Source of the DNA: Marinobacter sp.
GTDB taxonomy: Bacteria; Pseudomonadota; Gammaproteobacteria; Pseudomonadales; Oleiphilaceae
Direction of reading: 5' to 3'
Length of the DNA: 64,000 bases
NCBI GenBank assembly: GCA_018402255.1
Contig: JAGYIS010000009.1
Location: forward strand, 186,001 to 250,000
Below, piece by piece: positions 37,275 to 45,850 of the stretch (position 1 is its first letter; each line of letters starts with the position of its first letter). The notes beneath the pieces were generated by a model. It ran no database searches, was not told the DNA's origin, and worked only from the letters and a program-made list of their open reading frames with translations. The position numbers were made by a program, and so were the translations under genes.

Positions 37275-38069
37275 ATGGCTGTCATGAGTGACAACAAAGA
37301 AAACCATCAGGGCCTGGATCCGGAGGTGATCGACAAGCTCCGGCAGCAGAGTTCGGAATTGGCTGAAAGCATCAATTCCGGTGATCATGCCCGCGCGATG
37401 TCTGTGATCAGTGATTTGAGTGAGGTTCGTGATCAGAGCCTCTATCGGGAAGTGGGGCGTCTGACCCGGAGCCTGCATGAGGCTATCCGGAATTTCCAGA
37501 TAGATCCCCGTAGCCCGGAGCAAAAAGAAGCCCTGTCAAAAATGTCGGACGCTTCGGATCGGTTGGCTTATGTGGTTCAGATGACCAGTCAGGCGGCGAA
37601 CCGCACCATGGACCTGGTGGAAGAAAGCATGCCGGTGGCGCACACCATGCGCGATGAGGCCACAGCGCTGCATGAAGAGTGGCAAAGGCTGCGGCGCCGG
37701 GAAATCGAGCCCGCTGAATTTCGGGAGCTGTATGGTCGCATTGATCGCTTTTTTGCGGCCCTGACCACCGACTCCGACATGCTTTACAACAACTTGTCGG
37801 AAATCCTGTTGGCGCAGGATTTTCAGGATCTGACCGGTCAGGTAATCCAGAAGGTCACCGCCCTGGTGAAAGAGATGGAAGAGAACCTGCTGGGCTTGGT
37901 GGTAATGGCCAGTCATGTTGATCAATTGACCGGTACGGTTCACCAGATTGATGACAAAGAAGAGTCTGCCGAGCAAGGGGTGGGCCCACAGATCAAGGCT
38001 CAAGAGCGGGAAGATGTAGTGTCGGGACAGGACGATGTAGATGACCTGTTGTCCAGTCTCGGTTTCTGA
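37275..38069 (+). CDS. cheZ: Chemotaxis phosphatase CheZ
   Basis: CheZ of 264 residues, which dephosphorylates CheY-P. A long helical hairpin carries the catalytic segment AQDFQDLTGQVIQKV (Asp and Gln catalytic pair). The C-terminal peptide DDVDDLLSSLGF is the canonical CheY-binding tail. 11 bp after cheY. The same DD.x.LLxxL pattern recurs in the linker of CheA just downstream. Confidence 0.95.
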   Translation: MAVMSDNKENHQGLDPEVIDKLRQQSSELAESINSGDHARAMSVISDLSEVRDQSLYREVGRLTRSLHEAIRNFQIDPRSPEQKEALSKMSDASDRLAYVVQMTSQAANRTMDLVEESMPVAHTMRDEATALHEEWQRLRRREIEPAEFRELYGRIDRFFAALTTDSDMLYNNLSEILLAQDFQDLTGQVIQKVTALVKEMEENLLGLVVMASHVDQLTGTVHQIDDKEESAEQGVGPQIKAQEREDVVSGQDDVDDLLSSLGF

Positions 38070-38088
38070 ACGATGAAGAGGGTGACGC

Positions 38089-40204
38089 ATGGCGTTTGAT
38101 GCCGACGAAGAGATTCTGCAGGACTTCCTGGTTGAAGCCGGCGAAATTCTCGAAAAGCTGTCTGAGCAGTTGGTGGATCTGGAGCGACATCCGGATGACA
38201 GCGACCTGCTAAATGCCATCTTCCGTGGTTTCCACACGGTAAAAGGCGGTGCCGGCTTCCTGCAACTGGAGGCACTGGTTAACTGCTGTCACTCTGCCGA
38301 AAACGTCTTTGATATCCTGCGCAATCACAAGCGCAAGGTAACGTCTGAACTGATGGACGTGGTACTCGAAGCCCTGGACTACGTCAACACCATGTTCGAT
38401 CAGGTGCGTAACCAGGAAGAGCCGACACCCGCCCCGGACGCACTGATTGCGGCCCTGGATGCTTTGGCCAAACCTGACTCTGAAGATGTGGCTCCTGCTC
38501 AGACCAAAAGCCATCCTGAGCCAGAGGCAGAAACAGCTGCCGGCGAGGGTGACTCCGGCGACATCACCGACGAAGAGTTTGAGCGTTTGCTGGATGCCCT
38601 GGCTGATGACAAAGAAGCAGGCACAACACCGGATGCCAGCCCGGAAGCCCCGGTTGCCAGCGATGACAATTCGGACAGTGATGAAATCTCCGATGACGAA
38701 TTTGAAGCCCTGCTTGATCAGCTGCATGGGAAAGGCCAGTTTGCGGGACCTCCCATCGCCGAAGACGGCGCTGACGGCAACGCCAGTAACGACAGCGCGC
38801 AAACCGAAGGGCCTGCGGGTGATCCGAACCTGATCACCGACGACGAATTTGAAAATCTGCTGGATGAACTGCACGGCAAAGGCAAAAGCCCGAATGCTTC
38901 GGCTGCCGAGCCGACACCGGCAGACAACGCCCAAAGCGAGCGCCAAGCCAAAGCCACAAGCGGCAAAGCCTGAGCCGAAAGCTGCCAGCACGCCAGCCGC
39001 ACCGTCAGTGCCTGCAACACCACCAAGAGACGCGGCACCGGTTGCGGAAACTACCGTCCGGGTCGATACGAAGCGTCTCGACGACATCATGAACATGGTA
39101 GGCGAGCTGGTGCTGGTGCGTAACCGCCTGCAGCGTCTGGGTTCAGAGAGTGAAGATGAACACATGCACAAGGCGGTCGGTAACCTGGATGTGGTGACGA
39201 CCGATTTGCAGGCGGCGGTGATGCAAACCCGCATGCAGCCCATCAAAAAGGTGTTTGGCCGGTTTCCCAGAGTTGTCCGGGATCTGGCGCGCGGTCTGAA
39301 AAAAGAAATCAATCTGGTCATGCATGGTGAAGAAACCGACCTGGACAAGAATCTGGTCGAAGCCTTGTCTGATCCACTGGTCCACCTGGTGCGCAACTCG
39401 GTGGATCATGGTATCGAAGGTCCGGATGTCCGGGAAAAGGCCGGTAAACCCCGCGCCGGTACCGTGACCCTGTCGGCCGAGCAGGAGGGTGATCACATTC
39501 TGCTGTCGATCACCGATGATGGCGCCGGTATGGATCCGAATGTGCTGCGGCGTAAGGCGGTTGAGAAAGGTCTGTACGATCAGGATGCCGCCGACCGATT
39601 GACGGATAACGAATGCTTTAACCTGATTTTTGCCGCCGGTTTCTCGACCAAAGAGCAGATATCCGACGTGTCTGGTCGGGGCGTTGGTATGGATGTGGTG
39701 AAAACCAAGATTGGCCAGCTCAACGGTCAGATTACCATCGAGTCGGAACAGGGCAAGGGCACCAGCATCATTATCAAGGTGCCGCTCACGCTCGCCATCA
39801 TGCCCACGCTGATGATCATGCTGGGTGATCAGTCTTTTGCGTTACCGTTGGTGAACGTGGTCGAAATTTTCCACCTGGATCTGACCAAGACCAACATTGT
39901 GGATGGTCGTGAATGCATCGTTGTTCGTGACAAAGTGTTCCCGCTGTTTCACGTCAAGCGCTGGCTGATCAAAGGCGCTGCCGGTCAGCAAGAGCCTGAG
40001 AACGCCCATGTGGTCATTGTTGCCATGGGCACCAAGCAAGTCGGCTTTGTGGTGGATCAGCTGGTTGGCCAGGAAGAGGTGGTGATCAAACCTCTGGGCC
40101 GGGCACTGCAGGGTACGCCAGGCATGGCCGGCGCCACGATTACCGGTGATGGTCGCATTGCCTTGATTATCGATGTGCCCAGTCTCCTGCAACATTATGG
40201 CTAG
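38089..40204 (+). CDS. cheA: Chemotaxis histidine kinase CheA, with an apparent single-base frameshift
   Basis: Two frames together encode one CheA. Frame A (38089-38973) gives the P1/Hpt domain with phospho-acceptor His49 (FRGFHTVKGGAGFL) and a long acidic linker with three DEFExLLD repeats. Frame B supplies the rest of the linker (KPKPQAAKPEPKAA), dimerisation, HATPase (HLVRNSVDHGIE, DDGAGMD, GRGVGMDVV) and CheW-like P5 domains to 40204. Removing one C from the CCC run at 38930-38932 joins them smoothly (about 704 residues). The lesion may be a sequencing error. If real, the cell would make a kinase-dead fragment and chemotaxis would fail. Confidence 0.9.
38563..38883 (+). repeat. Three DEFExLLDxL peptide repeats in the CheA linker
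   Basis: Encoded repeats begin at CheA residues ~159 (ITDEEFERLLDAL), ~200 (ISDDEFEALLDQLHGKG) and ~249 (ITDDEFENLLDELHGKG), spaced 41 and 49 residues apart by low-complexity acidic sequence. They occupy the linker between P1 and the kinase core and resemble the CheZ C-terminal CheY-binding peptide. A docking role is inference. Confidence 0.85.
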
Positions 40205-40245
40205 GGTAGCCGGCGTCAGGTATCGGGATTTTTTAGGAGAAATGG

Positions 40246-41418
40246 ATGACAGTTTCTGTCCTGGTCGTTGATGATTCAGGCTTTTTTCGCAAACGGCTGA
40301 CGGAAATCCTGACCGCCTCTGGTCAGATTAAAGTTGTTGGTGCCGCCACCAACGGCCGCGAAGGTGTTGAACTGGCTGAAAAGCTGCGCCCGGACGTAAT
40401 CACCATGGATTACGAAATGCCTGTCATGGATGGCATATCGGCAGTCCGTGAAATCATGAAAAAACACCCGATCCCGGTGTTGATGTTCTCCTCACTGACC
40501 TACGAAGGCGCCCGGGTTACTCTGGATGCCCTGGAGGCAGGTGCAGTTGATTTCCTGCCGAAAAACTTTGAAGAAATTGCACGAGATACCAGTCAGCTCC
40601 AGAAGATTCTGATTGACCGGATTCTGGACGTTGCTGGCAGCAAGCCACGTCATTCCTCACCCACAGCGCCATCATCCTCGCCGCGCCCGCCAGCTTCCAG
40701 GCCCGCTGATCGGTCGCCAGGTGCTGCCAAACCACTGGAGCGGCCAGTGCGACCGGCTGTTGAGCGGCCCGCGTTGTCAGAACGTCGTCCAGAGTCGGCG
40801 AGAGAGCCTGAAGCGCCTAGACGACCCTCCCGCAAAACCCCTGCCAGGCATTACAGTGTGGTCGCCATCGGCACCTCTACAGGCGGACCAGTGGCTTTGC
40901 AGAAAGTGCTGACGGCCTTGCCGGCTTCGTTTCCTGCGCCACTGGTGCTTGTGCAACATATGCCGGCGAGTTTTACCCCGGCCTTTGCCGAGCGTCTGAA
41001 CAAGCTCTGTCAAATTGAAGTGAGGCAAGCGGAAGACGGCGATGTATTGCGGCCCGGGCTGGCTCTGCTTGCCCCCGGTGGCAAACAAATGATGGTCGAA
41101 AGTCGTGGTGGTCAGGCAAGAGTGCGAATACTGCCCGGTGATGAGCGACTGAACTACAAGCCTTGCGCCGACGTCACCTTTGGCTCACTGGCCCGCAGTT
41201 TTCCGGGCAAAACGCTCGGGGTGATACTGACCGGCATGGGCGCAGATGGTAAAGAAGGTTGCCGGATGATGAAGCAATCCGGTTCGGTGGTCTGGTCTCA
41301 GGATGAGAAGACATCGGTGATCTACGGCATGCCGATGGCCGTGGCAAAGGCAGGCCTGACCGACGAGGTCCTGCCCCTGGAAGAGATTGGCCCGAGGCTG
41401 GTTGAAGGCGTGAGCTGA
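40246..41418 (+). CDS. cheB: Chemotaxis methylesterase CheB
   Basis: CheB of 390 residues. Receiver domain (phospho-acceptor Asp55, MDYEMPVMDG), an unusually long Pro/Arg/Ser-rich linker (about 133-200), and the C-terminal methylesterase with catalytic Ser211 (GTSTGGP), His238 (VQHMP) and Asp334 (GMGADG). It removes methyl groups from or deamidates chemoreceptors. The stop overlaps the motC start (TGATG). CheR is not in the window. Confidence 0.95.
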   Translation: MTVSVLVVDDSGFFRKRLTEILTASGQIKVVGAATNGREGVELAEKLRPDVITMDYEMPVMDGISAVREIMKKHPIPVLMFSSLTYEGARVTLDALEAGAVDFLPKNFEEIARDTSQLQKILIDRILDVAGSKPRHSSPTAPSSSPRPPASRPADRSPGAAKPLERPVRPAVERPALSERRPESAREPEAPRRPSRKTPARHYSVVAIGTSTGGPVALQKVLTALPASFPAPLVLVQHMPASFTPAFAERLNKLCQIEVRQAEDGDVLRPGLALLAPGGKQMMVESRGGQARVRILPGDERLNYKPCADVTFGSLARSFPGKTLGVILTGMGADGKEGCRMMKQSGSVVWSQDEKTSVIYGMPMAVAKAGLTDEVLPLEEIGPRLVEGVS

Positions 41419-42158
41419 TGGATATCCTGAGCCTGCTTGGCATTATCCTCGCATTCGTTGCGATCCTCGGTGGCAACCTGCTGGAAGGCGGGGCGATGGG
41501 TTCTCTGTTCAACGCTCCGGCCGGGTTGATCGTGGTGGGTGGAACACTTGCAGCGACGATCCTGCAAACCTCCTGGCCCATGCTCAAGCGAGCATTGCGA
41601 CAGGTGCGTTGGGTCTTTGTGCCGCCTTACATCAGCCTGGAGGACGGCATTGGCAAGGTCATCGACTGGAGCGTAAAAGCCCGTAAGCAAGGGCTGCTTG
41701 GTCTGGAAGGGCTAGCGGAGCGGGAGCCGGAAAAATTTGCCCGCAAAGGCCTGCAGTTGCTGGTAGACGGAGCCGAGCCGGAAGCCATTCGCAGCATCAT
41801 GGAAGTGGATCTGGAATCCCGTGAACAAAGTGACCTGGAGGCTGCCCGCATATATGAAGCTATGGGCGGCTACTCCCCGACGATTGGCATCATCGGCGCG
41901 GTCATGGGCCTGATCCAGGTGATGACCAATCTGGAAGACCCCCAGTCCTTGGGTAGTGGCATCGCCACAGCGTTTGTTGCGACCATATACGGCGTGGCAC
42001 TGGCCAATCTGCTGTTCTTCCCGATTGCCAACAAACTCCGCAGTATTATCAAGGAACGCACCCGATACGAAGACATGATGATCGATGGCATCATTGCCAT
42101 CGCCGAGGGTGAAAACCCGAAATCCATTGAGTTGAGGCTGCGGGGCTTCCTGCAGTAA
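41418..42158 (+). CDS. motC: Flagellar stator protein MotC (MotA/PomA family)
   Basis: Protein of 246 residues with four predicted membrane helices. The cytoplasmic loop carries charged torque residues (ARKQGLLGLEGLAEREPEKF). Conserved GGYSPTIGIIGAVMGLIQVM and LANLLFFPIANKL segments match the MotA/ExbB family. The location after cheB, plus motD, matches the MotCD stator set of pseudomonads (used for swarming). 1-bp overlap with cheB. Confidence 0.92.
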   Translation: MDILSLLGIILAFVAILGGNLLEGGAMGSLFNAPAGLIVVGGTLAATILQTSWPMLKRALRQVRWVFVPPYISLEDGIGKVIDWSVKARKQGLLGLEGLAEREPEKFARKGLQLLVDGAEPEAIRSIMEVDLESREQSDLEAARIYEAMGGYSPTIGIIGAVMGLIQVMTNLEDPQSLGSGIATAFVATIYGVALANLLFFPIANKLRSIIKERTRYEDMMIDGIIAIAEGENPKSIELRLRGFLQ

Positions 42159-42176
42159 TCAGAGGCAGGGCAGCGT

Positions 42177-42959
42177 ATGCGCCGGCGCCGACCACCCCAG
42201 GACGACCTTCACAACAAAGAGCGTTGGCTGATTTCCTATGCGGATTTCATCACCCTTCTGTTTGCCTTTTTCGTGGTCATGTACTCGGTATCGTCGGTGA
42301 ACGAGGGCAAGTACAAGGTGCTCTCGGAAACGCTCACGGGTGTGTTCAACGCCCCGCAGCGTTCAGTCCAGCCTGTTCAGGTCGGCGAGCAGCCAGCTTA
42401 CAATCCCGGTATAGCAGGTGAAGAGGTGATCCTGCCGCCCGTCACAGAAGTACCTCGCACGCCGGAACTGGACGCCGAAGGTCGGGTTGAAGCTCTGCGG
42501 GCTATGGCCGATCAGCTCACCCTGGAGTTTGATGAACTGATCAGTCAGGGCGTGGTCAGCCTGGAATCCAGTGAACAATGGCTGGAGCTTAACCTACCGA
42601 ACAGCATGCTGTTCGGTAGCGGCGATGCCGAACCCCACTATGACGCCTTCCAGGTCATCGAGAAGATCGCTCTGGTACTGCGTGATCGCGACAATGCCGT
42701 CAAGGTTGAGGGTTTCACGGACAATCAGCCGATTCGCACCAACCGCTTCCCGTCTAACTGGGAGTTGTCCAGCGCCCGGGCGTCTGCCGTGGCCCGAATG
42801 CTGATGATGGAGGGCATTGAGCCGGAGCGCCTGGCAGCCGTTGGCTATGGGCAGTATCAACCGGTTGCCAGAAATGATACCGACGAGGGCCGACGCCGGA
42901 ACCGTCGGGTGGTACTGCTTATCTCCCGGGACGCCAGCATTCGCGGAGCGGTGCGCTGA
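42177..42959 (+). CDS. motD: Flagellar stator protein MotD (MotB family)
   Basis: Protein of 260 residues. The N-terminal membrane helix carries the proton-carrying Asp23 (LISYADFITLLFAF) and the C-terminal OmpA-like peptidoglycan-binding domain contains VEGFTDNQPIRTNRFPSNW and the ERLAAVGYGQYQPV strand. Partner of MotC. 18 bp downstream of motC. The following 189 bp contain a hairpin and a FliA promoter rather than a gene. Confidence 0.93.
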   Translation: MRRRRPPQDDLHNKERWLISYADFITLLFAFFVVMYSVSSVNEGKYKVLSETLTGVFNAPQRSVQPVQVGEQPAYNPGIAGEEVILPPVTEVPRTPELDAEGRVEALRAMADQLTLEFDELISQGVVSLESSEQWLELNLPNSMLFGSGDAEPHYDAFQVIEKIALVLRDRDNAVKVEGFTDNQPIRTNRFPSNWELSSARASAVARMLMMEGIEPERLAAVGYGQYQPVARNDTDEGRRRNRRVVLLISRDASIRGAVR

Positions 42960-43030
42960 TGTAACGGTGGCAGTTGCGTATGGCCGATCTGGCATGCTTC
43001 CTGTATTACAGCTCTGTTCAGAACCCCGAT

Positions 43031-43046
43031 CGGCAAGGTCTTGCCG
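43031..43046. other. Short perfect inverted repeat between motD and parC
   Basis: CGGCAAG-GT-CTTGCCG, extendable by one T-A pair (43030-43047). It has no T-tract, so it is at best a weak terminator. It separates the motD end from the FliA promoter at 43068-43094. Confidence 0.5.
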
Positions 43047-43067
43047 ACCGGCGTCGGAATTTGGCGG

Positions 43068-43094
43068 TCAAGTTTCCGGCCGTCAGGCCGATAG
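43068..43094 (+). promoter_or_regulatory. FliA (sigma-28) promoter upstream of parC
   Basis: TCAAGTTT (43068-43075), exactly 11 bp, GCCGATAG (43087-43094). This differs from the textbook TAAAGTTT-N11-GCCGATAA at only two positions. It is 54 bp upstream of the parC start and would place parC-parP under late-flagellar control. Confidence 0.85.
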
Positions 43095-43148
43095 GGTTAA
43101 TAGCTGCCGGTCGTTTGGTCGGACTTATCCTTCCGTGGAGAGACAAGA

Positions 43149-43946
43149 GTGCGTATCTGGGCAGTAGCCAATCAGAAAGGTGGTGTAGGTAAGACAACCT
43201 CAGTGGTGGCGTTGGGCGGGCTGTTGGCCGAACGGGGCAAACGTGTGCTGGTGGTTGACCTGGATCCACATGGCTCCCTGACCAGCTGGTTCGGCTATGA
43301 TCCGGACACTCTGGCGCACAGTGTGTTTGATCTGTTTCAGCATCAGGGCAAGGTGCCTGAAGGGCTGCCGGCCCAGTTAATCACCGAAACGAGCCAGAAG
43401 GGTTTGTCGCTGTTGCCGGCGAGCACGGCTCTGGCCACGCTGGAACGACGAATGATTGGCGTGGAGGGCATGGGCCTGATCATTTCCCGCGCGCTGGCGC
43501 AGCTTTGGGATGACTTCGATTATGTGATCCTGGACAACACACCGTCACTGGGTGTGCTGATGGTCAACGCGCTGGCGGCGGCCCAGCACCTGATCATTCC
43601 GGTACAGACAGAGTTCCTCGCGATCAAGGGACTTGAGCGCATGCTGCACACCCTGCAAATGATCATGCGCTCCCAGAAAAACGAGTTGTCGTACACCATC
43701 GTGCCGACCCTGTATGACCGTCGCACCCAGGCGTCGGTGAAAAGCCTGAACCAGCTGAGGAAAACCTATCAGGACAGCCTCTGGCGTTTTGCCATTCCAG
43801 TCGATACCAAATTTCGCGATGCCAGCCAGGCGGGCATGATTCCGTCAGCCCTCGATGCCGACACTCACGGTGTCCGTGCCTACCGCCATTTATTGGACGA
43901 TGTTCTGTCGATAACGGCGACCGCCAGGGAGCGGAAGCATGGCTGA
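43149..43946 (+). CDS. parC: ParC-type ParA-like ATPase for chemosensory array positioning
   Basis: ParA/MinD-family ATPase of 265 residues with deviant Walker A (NQKGGVGKTT, lysine near residue 10 and 16), LVVDLDPHGSLTSWF and ILDNTPSLGVLMVNAL. Homologous position in Vibrio and Pseudomonas chemotaxis operons encodes ParC, which recruits signalling arrays to the pole. GTG start at 43149 preceded by GGAG. It overlaps parP by 8 bp. It is distinct from FleN. No ParB-like gene or parS site was seen, so chromosome partitioning is unlikely. Confidence 0.85.
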   Translation: MRIWAVANQKGGVGKTTSVVALGGLLAERGKRVLVVDLDPHGSLTSWFGYDPDTLAHSVFDLFQHQGKVPEGLPAQLITETSQKGLSLLPASTALATLERRMIGVEGMGLIISRALAQLWDDFDYVILDNTPSLGVLMVNALAAAQHLIIPVQTEFLAIKGLERMLHTLQMIMRSQKNELSYTIVPTLYDRRTQASVKSLNQLRKTYQDSLWRFAIPVDTKFRDASQAGMIPSALDADTHGVRAYRHLLDDVLSITATARERKHG

Positions 43947-44721
43947 CAAAAAAATGACGCAGCTGGCAGTGCCGGAAGCGGCCATTGCCAGTTATCTGGA
44001 TGAGTTGCTGCATACCGCCACCAGCACAGCGCTTGAAGACACATCGGTGCAGGCACCTCCTGCCGCTGAGGCCGAAGCCAGGCCCAGGGTAGCGCGGGCC
44101 AGAGTTGCCGAGAAGCCGGCGGTGCCGTTAAGAGCAGAGGCTCCGGTCAAGGTGCCTGAGACCTTGGTACCTGAAACACCGGAGATATCCGAGCCTGTCG
44201 CCAAAACAGTGGCGGCGACGGCAATCGACGCCGGCAGTGATGAGCCACCAACACGCCCGGACTGGTCTGAAAATCCCTTCGAGTGCCTGATTTTCACCGT
44301 GGCTGGTTTGCAGTTGGCGGTTCCATTGGTGCTGCTGGGAGCCATCCATCGGATTGAAGAAGAAATCCGCCCCATTCCCGGAAGCCCCCGCTGGTACATG
44401 GGAATTCGGCCGGATCGGGATCATAATCTTCGTGTGGTTGATACCGCAGAGTGGATTATGGCCGGGCGGGTTCCGCCGGCGGCCCGTGACAGTTATCGGT
44501 TTGTTATCCGTCTGGACGACAGCGAGTGGGGGCTGGCCTGCGACGATGTGGCTCAGTCTTTTACCCTGAAGCCGGATCAGGTGCGCTGGCGAACGGCGCG
44601 AAGCAAAAGGCCCTGGCTGGCGGGGACGGTTATTGATCACATGTGTGCACTGATTGATGTGCGCACCATGGCGCATTTGCTGGTGCGAGCTGAGCGCGAG
44701 CACCACCTGGATCTCAGCTGA
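43939..44721 (+). CDS. parP: ParP-like protein: disordered N-terminus plus CheW-like domain
   Basis: Protein of 260 residues. The first ~115 residues are Ala/Pro/Glu-rich and probably disordered. The remainder is a CheW-like domain (ECLIFTVAGLQLAVPLVLLG, IPGSPRWYMGIRP, CALIDVRTMAHLL). In Vibrio, ParP couples ParC to CheA through a CheW-like AIF domain and stabilises polar arrays. The 8-bp overlap with parC supports a complex. A simple second CheW is the alternative reading. Confidence 0.82.
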   Translation: MADKKMTQLAVPEAAIASYLDELLHTATSTALEDTSVQAPPAAEAEARPRVARARVAEKPAVPLRAEAPVKVPETLVPETPEISEPVAKTVAATAIDAGSDEPPTRPDWSENPFECLIFTVAGLQLAVPLVLLGAIHRIEEEIRPIPGSPRWYMGIRPDRDHNLRVVDTAEWIMAGRVPPAARDSYRFVIRLDDSEWGLACDDVAQSFTLKPDQVRWRTARSKRPWLAGTVIDHMCALIDVRTMAHLLVRAEREHHLDLS

Positions 44722-44778
44722 GCGGCATGGCTTGCTGAAAACTGTACAAACTGGTTACTGAAAGAAACCGTGTCATGC

Positions 44779-44793
44779 TGGCACGGTTTGTGC
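44779..44793 (+). promoter_or_regulatory. Possible sigma-54 promoter of cheW
   Basis: TGGCACGGTTTGTGC has -24 GG and -12 GC at exact spacing but GTGC instead of TTGC, and it overlaps an inverted repeat (AACCGTG / CACGGTT, 44766-44788). It lies ~80 bp before cheW. It could equally be part of a weak hairpin. Confidence 0.4.
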
Positions 44794-44874
44794 CCTTAAC
44801 TATAGTATTGGGCACTGACGATGAATTTTTGACGATCAGGTTGCCCGCCGGGCAGCCGAGAAGGAGAGAGCGTT

Positions 44875-45363
44875 ATGGCATCCCCGAGCGGACAAGTGAA
44901 TCAGGCCCATGATGATCAGGTGCTGCAGTATGTGACCTTTCGTCTGGATGACGAAACCTACGGCATTAACGTCATGCAGATTCAGGAAGTGCTGCGTTAC
45001 ACGGAGATTGCCCCGGTACCGGGTGCCCCGGATTACGTGTTGGGGATCATCAATCTGCGGGGCAATGTAGTGACCGTTATTGATACCCGTCGGCGCTTTG
45101 GTCTGGCCGATGCAGAAGTGACTGACGCCACGCGCATCGTGGTGATGGAATCTTCAAGCCAGGTTATGGGCATTCTGGTGGACTCGGTGGCCGAAGTGGT
45201 TTACCTCAAGGCCAGTGAAATTGAGACCGCACCGAACGTGGGGAACGAGGAGAGTGCCAAGTTCATCCAGGGCGTGTGCAACAAGAACGGCGAGCTGATC
45301 ATTCTCGTCGAATTCGACAAAATGTTGTCAGATAACGAATGGGCTGAAATCGCCACACTGTAG
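44875..45363 (+). CDS. cheW: Chemotaxis coupling protein CheW
   Basis: CheW of 162 residues, the adaptor linking chemoreceptors to CheA. Conserved segments are VTFRLDDETYGINVMQIQEV, PGAPDYVLGIINLRGNVV and the closing LIILVEFDKMLS. It has a strong ribosome-binding site (AGAAGGAGAG). The 153-bp gap after parP may hold its own promoter. Confidence 0.96.
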   Translation: MASPSGQVNQAHDDQVLQYVTFRLDDETYGINVMQIQEVLRYTEIAPVPGAPDYVLGIINLRGNVVTVIDTRRRFGLADAEVTDATRIVVMESSSQVMGILVDSVAEVVYLKASEIETAPNVGNEESAKFIQGVCNKNGELIILVEFDKMLSDNEWAEIATL

Positions 45364-45430
45364 GGGTCAATCCTCACGCAGGGCTGCCGGTGGACGTCTT
45401 TCGTTGTAACCAACAAGGGAGACGTCTGTC

Positions 45431-45824
45431 ATGAGCTTTACCATTCCTTCCTGGCTTCCCTGGAGCCTGACTGCCCTCGCCATTGGCCTGGTGTTACTGC
45501 AAAGCCTCAGTCATGGCCGGCAGATTAAAGCCCTACGCGGGTCTCTCAAAGATCGTTGCGACACGCTTGGCCGTGAGCTTCACGCCACCGACGAGCGGCA
45601 GCATGGGAGTGGGGCAGCGGCTGGTGGCCTGCGAGCGTCAGCTTCATGAGTTACGCAATTCCCTCGATGAAATGCGGCAGAACGACCCGCTCCGGATTTC
45701 CTACGACGAAGCCGCGCGGCTGGTTGATCTTGGCGCCGATATCGACGATCTTATGAATACCTGCGGGATCTCCCGCCCCGAGGCCGAACTGGTTTCCGCA
45801 CTCAAGAAACGTCAGGCGGCCTGA
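45431..45824 (+). CDS. DUF2802 family protein with an apparent single-base frameshift
   Basis: The N-terminal part reads in one frame from the ATG at 45431 (membrane helix SLTALAIGLVLLQSL, then coiled coil), and the conserved C-terminal part reads in the next frame (SGSMGVGQRLVACERQL, then DEAARLVDLGADIDDLMNTC and SRPEAELVSAL). Dropping one base near 45590 gives a continuous ~130-residue DUF2802 protein (ELHAT-TSGSMGVGQ). This family member regularly follows cheW in pseudomonads. The helix-turn-helix-like C-terminus suggests regulation, but function is unknown. Sequencing error or true pseudogene cannot be separated. Confidence 0.75.
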
Positions 45825-45850
45825 TCCGAGGATTTAGCGGACGCTGCTGA

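Noticed and set aside
38920..38975. Programmed ribosomal frameshift in cheA
   Set aside because: No slippery heptamer with a following pseudoknot was recognised, and cheA is not known for recoding. Sequence error or mutation is simpler.
38209..39396. Long open frame (395 codons) antisense to cheA
   Set aside because: Its composition is Arg/Ser/Val-rich as expected for the complement of CheA codons. No family is recognised and it spans the apparent cheA frameshift.
42978..42992. Sigma-54-like site TGGCATGCTTCCTGT downstream of motD
   Set aside because: The -12 element lacks the essential GC dinucleotide, while a near-perfect FliA promoter lies closer to parC.
43149..43946. ParA-type chromosome or plasmid partition gene, implying a replication origin or plasmid
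   Set aside because: No parB partner or parS-like repeats follow. The adjacent CheW-like gene and chemotaxis context identify a ParC-type protein.
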